64,000 nt of DNA from Orobanche coerulescens (Eukaryota; Streptophyta; Magnoliopsida; Lamiales; Orobanchaceae). Below the pieces are notes generated by a model, which saw only the letters and a list, made by a program, of their open reading frames with translations, was not told the DNA's origin and ran no database searches. The position numbers and the translations under genes are program-made. The stretch spans positions 50,788,358-50,852,357 of the forward strand of contig CM065801.1 of NCBI GenBank assembly GCA_033398695.1, given 5' to 3'. Positions 23,266-35,086 of this stretch are shown here, piece after piece (position 1 is the first letter of the stretch; each line of letters opens with the position of its first letter).

Positions 23266-26200
23266 TACTCAAAGAAATGCTGCCATACACCGTAATCCCA
23301 TTCCTTCCACATGCCTTTCAAAAACTTTTGAGGGTAGGCCTTTCGTGAAAGGGTCAGCAAGATTATCTTCCGATGCAACCCTGGCTACAACTACGTCTCC
23401 TTCCTTTACGAAGTGTCGTATGATGTGGTACTTGCGGTTGATATGTTTACTTGCCTGGTGGGCTCGTGGTTCCCTCAAATTTGCGACTGCACCAGTATTA
23501 TCTAATAAAGTGTAATACCCTCTGGCAAATCGGGAATCACATCTAAGTCCTGCAGGAAGTACTTGAGCCATACTGCCTCCTTGGCTTCCTCAAAGGCTGC
23601 CACGTACTCGGCTTCGATGGTAGAGTCCGAGATGCATTTCTGCTTCACATTCCTCCAACTAATGGCTCCACATCCCAGGCTAAACACATAACCCGAAGTA
23701 GACTTGGACTTTTCTTTGTCTGATGAAAAATCTGAGTCAGTATAACCCACCGGAAACAGGTCGTCTGATTGATATACAAGCATGTACTCCCTAGTCCTTC
23801 TCAGGTACTTGAGTATGTGCTTGACTGCAATCCAGTGTCCTGGTCCTGGGTTTGACTGATATCTAGCAGCCATGCCCATGGCATGACAGATATCTGGTCT
23901 AGTGCAAAACATAGCATACATGAGACTTCCCACAGCAGATGCATAAGGGACCATCTTCATGCCATATATCTCTTTTTGTGTCTTAGGACACATGTTCTTA
24001 TATAGTTGAATTCCATGCCTGTAAGGCAGAAAACCTTTCTTGGAATTCTCCATGCTAAACCGCTTCAGCACTGTATCGATATAGGATGCCTGGGATAAGC
24101 ACAACATCCTTTTCTTCCGATCACGAAAGATCCTGATTCCAAGGATGTGTCCTGCTTCTCCTAGATCCTTCATATCGAATCGCCGTATATCCATACCCGT
24201 ACGTCCGACAATTCCTTCACGTTGTTTCCAATCAGAAGGATATCGTCTACATACAGTACAAGAAACACCAACACATTTCCATCGCATTTCTTATACACAC
24301 AACTCTCACTCGGACATTAGACGAATCCATATGACTGGACAACTTCGTCAAAACGAGTGTTCCAAGATCTAGATGCTTGCTTAAGTCCATAAATAGATTT
24401 CTTAAGTTTGCACACCAAGTGCTCTTGTCCTTCAGCAATGAATCCCTCTGCTTGGCGCATATAGATTTCCTTGTCTAGACTCCCATTCAAGAATGCAGTC
24501 TTGACATCCATCTGCCAAATCTCCAGATCCAAATGCGCAGCTATAGCTAAAAGAATCCGGATTGACTTAAGCATGGCTACCGACGAAAAGGTTTCATCAT
24601 AATCGATACCCTCTTTCTGAGTGTAACCTTTTGCAACAAGCCTCGCTTTGAAGGTTTCAACCTTCCCATCACGTCCTTTGTTTCGCTTGTAGACCCATTT
24701 ACTCCCAATGACTTTTACACCATCAGGTAGCTCTACTATCTCCCACACTTGCTTGGAATCCATAGATCCCATTTCTGATTCCATTGCTACTTGCCAGGAG
24801 TCAGCATCTTTATCTTGAATTTCCTCCTTATAGGTCCAGGGATCTGATTCATCTTCGCCTGGATTGAGTCCGAAGACTTTCCCATGCTTATGAATCGTTC
24901 AGGCTGACGAACAACCCTCCCACTACGACGAGGCAAATCCTGAGTTGGTGTAAAAGTATCAGAATCGATACGTGGTGCAATGTTAGTTGGCGCTTGTACG
25001 ATTGGTATAGATGGAGTCTCGCCCCTCAGCTCTTCCAGAATTATCTCGCTCATGGGCTTGTGACTAATCATATAATCCTCTTCCAGAAATCGGGCATTGG
25101 TGCTAACAATGACCTTCTGATCCTGGGGACTATAGAACAAGCCACCCTTCATTCCATTAGGATATCCCACAAACACTCGTACTTCTATACGAGATGCCAA
25201 CTTATCATCTTCCTTATTCAGCACATGTGCTGGAGTACCCCAAATCCGAACATGTCCTAGACTGGGCTTACGCCCACTCCACAGTTCTGTGGGTGTTTTT
25301 GGAACTGATTTCGAAGGCACCAGGTTTAGAATGTACGCCGCTGTTTCTAAGGCGTATCCCCAAAACAAAATAGGTAAATCTGAATAACTCATCATTGATC
25401 TAACCATTTCTAAAAGAGTCCTATTCCTTCTTTCATCCACACCATTTTGTTGTAGAGTTCCCGGCGCGGTGAGCTGGGACGAAATCCCCTCATTCTCCAA
25501 GAAATCCAAAATTCTCCACTAAGGTATTCGTCACCACGATCAGATCGTAGTGACTTGATAATCTTCCCATGACGCTTTTTCATTTCAGCCTTGAAGTCTC
25601 TGAACTTGTCAAAAGCTTCAGACTTATGTCGCATCAAATAGATGTATCCATATCTCGAATAATCATCTATAAACGTGATGAAGTATTCGAAACCACCCCT
25701 AGCCTGGATATTCATTGGACCACATACATCCGTATGAACCAATTCTAACACATTATGAGCACGGTTTCCCTTGGTTTTAAAAACCCTTTTGGTCATCTTA
25801 CCTTCCAGACAGAATTCACAAATTGGAAATGACTCAACTTGGAGGTCATCCAATGGGCCATCATCTACCAATCTTTGAATCCTTCCAAGGTTTACATGTC
25901 CTAACCGTAAATGCCACATATACGTTTGGTTTATGCTTGAAGGTTCTTTTCTCTTTTTAGGTTTAGACAAAGAGTTAAGTGATTTATGCATAGGAGTTTG
26001 TGCAGTATTAACGACATATAGTCCATCATTAAAATTACCTTTGCAAATATATTCACCGTTTCTTTTCTTAATAATGGCATCATCATCAAAAGAAACTGAA
26101 TAACCATCGCATTTTAATTTAGAAACCAAAATTAAATTCATTCTAAAATCCGGTACTAATAACACATTATTGAGGACTAATAATTTATCATTAATCTTCA

Positions 26201-27200
26201 ACTGCACGACTCCGCAATGACCATAAGCTGGAATAATCGCTTGATTGATGGTAATCTCGCCCGCACTAAGCTGCTTGGTTACCTGAAAACCATGCGAGTC
26301 AAAGTAAACATAATCAGTGGATCCTGAATCAACTATCCACGAAGTGTAAGAACAAGCTGCCAAACATGTTTTGACTACTAGTGCACGAGACATACCTTTC
26401 TTAAGAGCAGGGCAGTCCGCTTTAAAATGTCCTTTCTGACCGCACTTGTAGCACTTTCCCTTTGGCTTTTTGTTCGCCTCGGGGTGAGGAGCCTTGCTTT
26501 TCACCTTGAGGGTTGCCACTTGCTTTCAGCCAACTGCTTCTTCTTCTTTCCCCATTTGGGTTTGGAAGAAGTAGCACCGGTTGCCGCAAGAATCTGATGA
26601 TAACCTTGTTTGAAGAGACCTTCAGCAGACTGAAGCTCTGTCAGAAGTTCCGCCAAACTATATGTCCTACGGTTCATATTGTAGTTAAGGCGGAACTGCT
26701 CAAAGCTTCTAGGTAAGCTGCCTAAGATAATATCGACCTGCGTTTCCGCATCGATAGTGGCACCCAGTATGCTCAGTTCATTCAAATGAGACATCATTTT
26801 TAGAACATGATCCCTTACTGGGGTCCCTTCAGACATTTGGGTTATCATCAATACCCTCATTGCATTTTGTCTAGCCGCCCGGTTCTGATGACCAAACATC
26901 TCGGTGAGACTTTTCATCATTTCCACGGCCGAGCCTATCGTCTGGTGCTGATGCTGCAATACATTTGTCAGTGAAGCCAAAATGTAACAGCGAGCCATCT
27001 CATCAGACTTTTTCCATTTTCGGAATTCAGCCAACTCTTCGGGAGTGGCATCCGGTTCTGGTTCTAGAGGGCTCTCCTCGATTAAGACAAATTTATGCCC
27101 CTCGTGATCAGACAATGTCAAGATTTCTTTTCCAATCGGCAAAGTTAGTGCCATCAAGTTTATTTTCTTTGAGAATAACAGCTAGTGGATTGAAAGACAT
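23266..27200 (-). pseudogene. Copia A gag-pol polyprotein, several frameshifts
   Basis: The likely start is ATG at 27200; an early frameshift near 27115 moves translation into the frame covering 27157-26501 (UBN2-type Gag). The next frame (26519-25410) holds the zinc knuckle 'CYKCGQKGHFKADC', the protease motif 'WIVDSGSTDYV', the GAG-pre-integrase motif 'MWHLRLGHVN' and the integrase start 'HTDVCGPM'. Integrase continues at 25509-24787 ('[19 protein letters not shown]'). RT lies at 24784-24317 ('SKWVYKRNKGRDGKVE', 'QMDVKTAFLNGSL') with the YVDDI catalytic box near 24240. RT end and RNase H lie at 24287-23502 and 23571-23269 ('TDSDFSSDKEKSKSTSGY', 'EAEYVAA', 'DPFTKGL'). All domains are recognisable, but the frames do not join, so no full polyprotein can be made as read. 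Confidence 0.85.
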
Positions 27201-28117
27201 CTGAGATAAAAATTAAAAACATCCATCACATAATGCATAGCAAAATATATCGAAAAACCTCAAAAACACAATATATATGCTAGCAACCAACACCTCGAAA
27301 AATCCGCACATGCAAGCCACGATCGTGTGGACGTTTACACACACATTTCTCAAGTAGAGTTTTACGTCTTTAATTTTACTATCTAGTCAAATTACATTAT
27401 GACAAGTAAAATTAATAGTTGGTTCCTCTTGGCCATGTATTAATTAACATAGACTCCGATGGGGAGCTTATTAATTAATACACCTAAGTGAACACCATAA
27501 TTTAACATCCTTAAAATATTATCTCTTTAAATAATAGTCCTACAGATTGAGAGGTCCTATCATAAAAAGTAATATTTACCTTATGTTATCATTTTGAAAT
27601 TTAAAACTAGTGAACCTATAATTAGCACATCTGATATGGAGGAAGACTCTAATGTCAACGCGTATGCTAATTACATCACAATTTAAATTAATTATGGAGG
27701 CCAATTTGATTTCATATAAAAAATAAATCAATTTAATCACTTAATTATTTTAGCCTTAAGGTTTTTAATTTTCTCGTCCTAACATGCAAGGAAACATATC
27801 ACGCATACATTCATACATGCCATACCTCAAAACAATAAAGCCAAAATTAAAGCATGTATAATTAAATTATCCAATTATCATGGTCTTCTTCCTTGAGTTG
27901 AATCCGAGAAAATCTTCAACTCGATCTCTCCCACTGAATCAAGCATCTCGTCGCTCCTCCCCGGCTGGGCCGTGGATTTCCAAAATTAAAATTTCACTTT
28001 TATGCAAAATTAATTACATAAAAAAATTTAATTTTAAATCCCGACTCTCAATGACGCAGCGAACGGCGAAAACGGACCAAAAGCTGGGCGGCCGGCCCGA
28101 ACTAAATGGCCGGACAG
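27201..28117 (-). other. Copia A leader, part adjoining gag
   Basis: Noncoding 5' leader of copia A upstream of gag. It is cut at 28118 by Tekay-1 and continues at 37111-37571. AT-rich, with no gene seen. Confidence 0.6.
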
Positions 28118-30157
28118 TGTAACACCCCCAAGTTATTCGGGGTATATTACAGCGCCGTGAGCCCCGCCGTGGGACCCACAAGGCTAGACATACGCGGAAC
28201 TATGAAACTTGACCGAGGAGGTCTACATACATTGAGATGAAGAACAATACAACGGCATTCAAAACATAACCAATGTATTCGAAGACATTACAACCCAAAT
28301 CAATACCTCGGCAAACACAGGCCGGAACATCAATGAAAAAAAACGAAAACAGTGCTCGAGCATTTAATAACCATTCCAGTACAACAACACTGAATGGAAA
28401 AACTCAAAAACATAACCGGAGGAAAGACACAGTATCACACTTGCCCATCATCTTCATGCTGACCCGATACCTGCCTATCCGCTCTCCTGGAATCTGAAAT
28501 ACATAAAAAGTATTTCCGCCATAAAGGGGTTAGCCGTCGAATAGCTAGTGCAAGTATATCAAGTATGAAACACAATACTCCTCGACAATAAAGTAAAGGT
28601 AACCGTCAATTCATCAATTCAAGACTAGTATTCCGGAATAACTAAATCTCATAGCATCGCATCAATGGATATATGAATACCGTGGAACCGCACCAGAGGC
28701 TACGGAACCCTTAGGGGACCTATCGGCCCGCCCCAAAGTGGTTCGTTCATATCGTCCGTCATCATTGCATGTATGAATACCGTGGAACCGCACCAGAGGC
28801 TACGGAACCCTTAGGGGACCCGTCGGCCCGCCCCAAAGTGGTTCGTTCATATCATGTCATCAATATATCTTACTTTTAAAGTCGAGAACGTACAATCATA
28901 AATATATACTTGCCTTTGAGACATCGACAAATCGAATGGAAAAAGGTATGAGTTCGGTAGGTCCAAGAACGCGCTTCCGGCACCTAAACGATTCGCAAGG
29001 AATATGATAATCAATTATCCATATTCAAATTACACGAAGAAACCCCCGAAACCCGTCTACGATTCATAAAAATATACGGATAATCAACTAGAGGTTGGAA
29101 AAATCGTCCAAAACTCACAAGTCCGAAAACGGCACAATCCAAACCGAAAAATCGTAGGAAAGCATGCATACGGTATGGATACATCATAATCTCAAGGTTC
29201 TCAAACTTCAAAATGGATAAATCGGACGAATCTACGAAAACCCCCAAAATTCCCAAAAAGTAAGGTTCTAAGGATTTTTACCTTGATTCGGATGTTAGGA
29301 TGAATTAGATGTTGTGAAATCCTTGTTCTCCAACTAGATATGTCGATGTTAGAAGGAAGATCGCTTCTAATCGCCCAAGATCGTCTCTCCCGAGCGATTC
29401 CCATCGAAAAGGAGTGGAGAAGGTGAGAAATGACGAAAATAAAGTCAACTGCCATATATATACCTGTCCAGTCTAGCGCACGCTACGCCTCCTTCATTAG
29501 CGTGCGCTAGCGAAGTCACCGGGTAGTCCAGTGGCTTTTGCCGGCTCCGTTAGCGTGCGCTACTCGTCTGTCTCTAGCGTGCGCTAGTCCAAAATGTGGC
29601 AACTAGTACAGGAGTCCAGAACTTACTGTCTCCGCCCTGCTCAAAACTTAGCGTGCGCTACCGATATGCCTTAGCGTGCGTTAAGCAATAGCTTTAGCGT
29701 GCGCTAGCCGAAGCCTAGCGTACGCTACCTGATAGTCCAGAAAACCTGGCAACCTCACTGCCTCTGCCAACCAGCCCGGTAGCGCGCGCTACGGACGGGT
29801 GTTAGCGTGCGCTAGTAACCACGAATAGCGCGCGCTAACAACTCCTAGCGTGCGTTAATCCGCCAGTCCAGAGAGCAGTCTGGGTTACTGGTTCTGACCT
29901 GGCTGATCCCCTTAGCGCGCGCTACGGCTCAAAGCTAGCGTGCGCTAATCAAGCAGAATTAGCGTGCGTTAGCCTAGGCCTAACGTGCGCTATTTCTCTG
30001 GCCCAGAACACTTCCGCAAGGTTTAGAACAACATGATCAAGACCCAAACAAGATACGAAACTCAATAACAATATCAACAACATCTCCAAGCATTTACAGA
30101 GCGACAAAATAAGGAGGACGACAAAATTGACGGCCCAATAAAAGTACGGGTATTACA
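28118..30157 (-). repeat. Tekay-1 3' LTR
   Basis: About 2.04 kb. Contains two tandem 100-bp units (from 28672 and 28772) and 16 copies of a TAGCGTGCGCTA-type palindrome (29473-29993). A minus-strand TATA box (29462-29454) lies immediately downstream of that array in element orientation. Short ORFs repeated in both LTR copies are not genes. Confidence 0.9.
29473..29993. repeat. Array of 16 TAGCGTGCGCTA palindromes (3' LTR copy)
   Basis: Sixteen copies of a 12-bp palindrome or near-palindrome (TAGCG-YR-CGCTA, including perfect TAGCGCGCGCTA) are spaced irregularly 15-70 bp apart, with AGTCCAG words between. The array sits in U3, just upstream of the TATA box in element orientation. The 5' LTR copy is at 36443-36947. 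Confidence 0.9.
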
Positions 30158-30192
30158 TTCTCCCCCTCTAAAAAGAAGTTTCGTCCCGAAAC

Positions 30193-33100
30193 TTAAGAAA
30201 TAAATAGTTCGGGGTATTCCACCCGCATCTTCTTTTCCGTCTCCCAAGTTGCCTCCTCGACTCCATGTCTCGACCATTGCACTTTAACCAGTGGAATGGT
30301 CTTATGCCGAAGTTGTTTCTCGCGACGCTCGAGGATCTTCACGGGTCTCTCCGGAAAGGTAATATCCTCGGCTACGTCAATCTCACTGTAGTCGATAATG
30401 TGGCTCGGATCCGGTACGTACTTTCTAAACTGAGACACATGAAAAACACTATGGACGTGACTCAAAGCTGGAGTCAACGCCAAGCGATAAGCTAAATCTC
30501 CAACTCTGTCCAAAATCTCGAAAGGTCCGATATACCTCGGACTAAGTTTCTCCTTTTTCCCGAAGCGGAAAACTCCACGGGTCGGCGACACCTTGAGTAA
30601 GACATGATCCCCCACTTCGAACTCCAAGGGTCGACGAGTATCGCATAAGATTTCGCGACTGCGGGCGGCCTATCGGTCCCGGATAATACAAATCTTTTCC
30701 TTAGTCTCCATCAACATGTCCGGCTCCGTCCCAACTAGCTCAGAAGCCTCATCCCAACATAATGGCGACCTACATCGCCTACCATAAAGTGCCTCGAAGG
30801 GTGCCATTTTGATCGATGCATGCCAACTATTATTGTAAGCAAACTCGATCAACGGCAAGTGAAGCTCCCAATCATTACTCCAGTCTAAGGCACAAGCCCG
30901 TAACATATCTTCCAACGTCTGAATCGTCCTCTCTGTCTGACCATCCGACTGAGGATGAAAGGAAGTGCTCAATCTCAACTCAGTACCCAAAGCCTGATGA
31001 ACGGCCTGCCAAAAGTGCGATACAAAACGGCCGTCTCGATCAGAAACAATGGTCTTGGGGGAACCGTGTAACCTCACGATCTCAGCAATAAAGGTTCGAG
31101 CCAGTCTATCCGGTCCCCAAGTATCCTTAATACCCAGGAAGTGTGCAGACTTGGTCAGCCGATCGACAATTACCCAAATCATATTCATTCTGGCCCGAGT
31201 TCTCGGCATGCCAGTGATGAAATCCATCGAGATATCTTCCCACTTCCACTCGGGAATGGGAAGTGGTTTAAACAACCCCGCTGGTCGTTGATGTTCGATC
31301 TTGACTTGTTGACACGTCAAGCACCGTAGTACAAACTCCGTAACCTCCTTCTTCATGTTATTCCACCAAAAATTGCGTTTCAAATCTTTGTACATCTTAC
31401 TCGTCCCGGGGTAGATTGAGTAAGGCGTAGCATGAGCTTCTCGTAGAATTTTCTGCCTCAACTCTAAATCGTTCGGAACACAAAGCCTGCCCTGAAATCT
31501 CAGAATACTATCCTCGTGAACCATAAAGCCAGGAGCTTTTCCTTTAATTACATCTTCCTTCAGTTGAGAAATCATCGGGTCACTCCACTGCTTCCCTTTG
31601 ATGTCATCAACTAAGGACGAAGTAATTTCGAGAGTACACAGCTGTCCCTGTACTCGTTGAAGCCAAACTTCTATCCCTTGCTCAATTAAGTCCTGACGAA
31701 TTTTCGTCTGAGATGTAAGAACCTCGAGCATTTGAAGAGACGCCGATTTGCGGCTCAAAGCATCCGCAACGACATTGGCTTTCCCGGGGTGGTAAAGAAT
31801 TTCCAAATCATAATCCTTTATCAACTCTAACCAACGTCTCTGTCTCATATTCAGCTCCTTCTGACTGAAAATATATTTCAGGCTCTTGTGATCGGTATAA
31901 ATCCGGCACGGTGAACCATACAAATAATGCCGCCAAATCTTGAGTGCGAAGACAATTGCGGCCAACTCTAAATCGTGAGTAGGATAATTCATCTCATAAG
32001 GTTTTAATTGTCGAGACGCAAAAGCTATCGTCTTATCATGCTGCATAAGCACACAACCCAGGCCTTGACCCGAAGCGTCACTATAAACTGCAAAGCCCTC
32101 GCTACCATGTGGTAAAGTTAGAATCGGCGCTGAAGTTAATCGTCTCTTCAGTTCATCGAAGCTCCGTTGTCTCTCATCCGTCCAGATAAACTTTTTGGTC
32201 TTCTGGAGCAATTTTGTAAGCGGCCGAGCGAGTTTCGAGAACCCCTCGACAAACCGACGGTAATACCCAGCAAGGCCCAAAAAGCTACGAACCTCCTTAA
32301 CATTTTTAGGCGGTGCCCAATCTAGCACTGCCTCAATCTTCTGCGGGTCTACACGAACCCCTTCGGCCGAAATCACATGGTCGAGAAACATAACTTCTTC
32401 CAACCAAAACTCACATTTCGAGAATTTTGCATAGAGGTGCTCGGTTCTCAAAATGTCTAAAACCAAATGCAAGTGTCGGGCATGTTCCTCCTTATCTCGA
32501 GAATAGATCAAAATGTCGTCAATAAAGACGACCACACACCTGTCGAGGTACTCGATGAATATTTTATTCATTAACTGCATGAAAACTGCCGGCGCATTAG
32601 TCAACCCAAAAGGCATAACTACAAATTCATAATGCCCATATCTCGTCCGAAACGACGTCTTCGGAACGTCGGACTCCCTCACCCTGAGTTGATAATACCC
32701 GGATCTTAAATCAATCTTCGAGAAAACTGCAGCCCCTTGCAATTGATCAAATAGATCATCTATACGAGGTAAAGGATACTTATTCTTGATGGTTACTTTG
32801 TTCAGCTCACGGTAGTCGATGCACAAACGTAGTGAACCATCCTTCTTCCTCACAAAAAGAATAGGCGCGCCCCAAGGCGAAGCGCTCGGTCTGATGTACC
32901 CTTTTTTCAGAAGTTCTCCCAATTGATTCTTCAATTCTTGCATCTCGGAAGGTGCCATCCTGTAAGGTGTTTTAGAAATCGGAGCCGCATCTGGCTCTAA
33001 GTCCACGGTAAATTCTATCTCTCGATCCGGCGGTAATCCCGGGAGGTCATCCGGAAAAACATCGGGGTACTCATTAACAACCGGAAGCGAAGAGAAATCG

Positions 33101-34344
33101 ACTTCGTTTCCTTCCATTTTCAAGGCATAACACCAAAAGCCTGTACAACCTTTATTCAAGAGTTTTACGGCCTTCATGGCACTGATAAGTAACTTGGATT
33201 GGCTCGACTTATGTCCCAAAAATGAGTACTCAAATCCGTCTTTAGTCATCATGGTGATAACCTTGGTACGGTAATTCATAATCGCTTGGTGACTATCAAA
33301 CCAATCCTCGCCGAGGATCACGTCCTCGCCTTCCATATCAACTACAATCAGATCCGATAACCATTCCATACCGGATATAATCACCGGAAAATCTCTAATC
33401 TCCCGATTCCCCACAATTCTATCCCCGCTAGGCAGTTTCACGATAAAGGGATCGCAAGCAGTCATACAAGTTATATTCAAACGGCGTACACACTCTAAAG
33501 AAATAAAAGAATGTGTAGCACCCGAATCAAAAAGTACACGGACTGGATGAGATGAAATATGAATGGTACCTGAAGCCACCACCGCGTCGGGTTCGTCTGC
33601 TCGACGCATCTCATATACCCGTGGTTGTACCGAACCGACGCTAGAGTTTCCCCCTCCAGCATTCTGACCCCGTCCTCGGCCCCTGCCGAAATTCTGCTGA
33701 GGTTGACCAAAAGATTGTCGTTGATTCATACTCTGATCAGGTGGTGCTGGGGCAGAAGCCCGAGTGTCCAAAGTCTTATTCGGCTCGGAACAATAAGCCG
33801 CTCTATGTCCTATCTGTCCGCACGTGTGACACTTAAATGGTGGGAAGTGGCATTCCAAATTAATGTGGCCTGAACGGCCACAATTATAGCAAGTCACCGC
33901 GCGATTTGTGGTACCCGGAGTAGGGCGGTAACCCCTCTTTCCTTTATTAGAACGTGACGACTGTCCGGCAGAACGGTTAGTCGTCTGTGACCTCTGAAAG
34001 TTGCCACTCTTAGAGTTAGAAAAATTTCCCATGACTTTCTGCTTCTTCGGTTCTTCAACGGTATCATTATCGGGGTTCAACATATCATGGGCCAAAGCTC
34101 TGTCCTGATACTCTTTCAGTGTGGTACAAGCAAATCCGACCATGTACCGCCGTAAGTCCAAATTCATCCGCATATCAAAATAGCGGATCTTATCACGCTC
34201 GTTACGCACTTGGTCCTTCACATGGATCAATTGTTGGTTGTATTCCACGATCGCCTGCGAAACGGGAATATCTTGTGGTTTAGCCTCGAAAAAGGCTCGG
34301 ATTCGGCCCTCTCGCACCGGCCAAGGACAAAACTCGGCCTCCAA
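30193..34344 (-). pseudogene. Tekay-1 gag(C-term)-pol polyprotein with chromodomain
   Basis: A 1224-residue open frame (34344-30670) holds two CCHC knuckles (about residues 152-165 and 172-185), the protease motif '[12 protein letters not shown]' (about 271-282), and RT with 'FIDDILIYS' (about 607-615). RNase H ('[14 protein letters not shown]', about 753), an integrase zinc finger (about 970-1011) and the integrase core follow, with catalytic residues near D1041, D1102 and E1138. A second frame (30627-30193) supplies the integrase C-terminus and a chromodomain ('PVKILERREKQLRHK', 'WSRHGVEEATWE'). Chromodomains of chromoviruses guide integration to particular chromatin. The two frames are separated by a frameshift near 30640, and the Gag N-terminus lies in other frames. 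Almost all catalytic residues are present, so the copy looks young. Confidence 0.88.
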
Positions 34345-34416
34345 AAGCTCCTTAAATTCATCCCACGTGGCAATACGATCCTGTGGCTTGATGACCTTCC
34401 ACCTGTAGCGACCTCC

Positions 34417-34844
34417 TTAGTGAGAAAATCGAGCAATCGGTACTTTCCTCACTTCGGGGCAATCAACCGCCTCGAAAATCTTTTCCAACTCCGCTAGCCA
34501 ATCTTCCCAGCCTAACGGATCGGTGGCACCGCCAAACTGTGGAGGGTGCATTCGGATTACATTCTGAAGCAGGGCATCTGTGTTTGGGTTCGGATTATTC
34601 AGCTGAACAGTTTGGGCTAAAATGGTCATCTGAGTAGCCAATTGTTGAAGTGCATTCGCAACTCCAACATCCGCGTTGTTCCCCTAACCGTTTGACTGGT
34701 CGTGCTGACTCTCGGTGTCAGGATGCACCGAGTTCGACAAACTGGGGTTGGTCGACCCCAATCGAATCGATGGAAATGGACCGCGCCACGACCCCTTCCT
34801 CGTCCACGGCCACGACCACGGCCACGGCCCCTACCGGATGACAT
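34417..34844 (-). pseudogene. Tekay-1 gag N-terminal part, frame-broken
   Basis: The likely Gag start is ATG at 34844, followed by an Arg-Gly dipeptide run (about ten RG repeats). A frameshift leads into 34641-34417, which holds 'IRMHPPQFGGATDPLGWEDW', the conserved start of the chromovirus Gag domain. Another break near 34420 separates it from the long polyprotein frame beginning at 34344. Confidence 0.7.
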
Positions 34845-35086
34845 ACTGAAGAACACACAAGGTACGTAAGCATAATTCAATCGCACGTCATCAAAGTGAT
34901 CGATTCTCAAGAATACCAATAAAAAGAAGCAAAACGAATAAGGAAACACCAGAAGAGTAAGAGGTCTTACAAGTACGTGCACCGTGATGATGGCAGAGTA
35001 GTGATAATCGTGAATAAATGACGACTCATTCGACCCGAAAAGACCGGACCTAGGTATCCATAGACCTAAGCTCTGATACTATATTC

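Noticed and set aside
28273..28497. 74-residue ORF, repeated at 35242-35466
   Set aside because: LTR sequence of Tekay-1, antisense to the element; no domain.
29473..29993. CRISPR-like or satellite array
   Set aside because: Repeats are short palindromes with irregular 15-70-bp spacing inside a eukaryotic LTR, duplicated in the partner LTR. They are not a CRISPR array or head-to-tail satellite.
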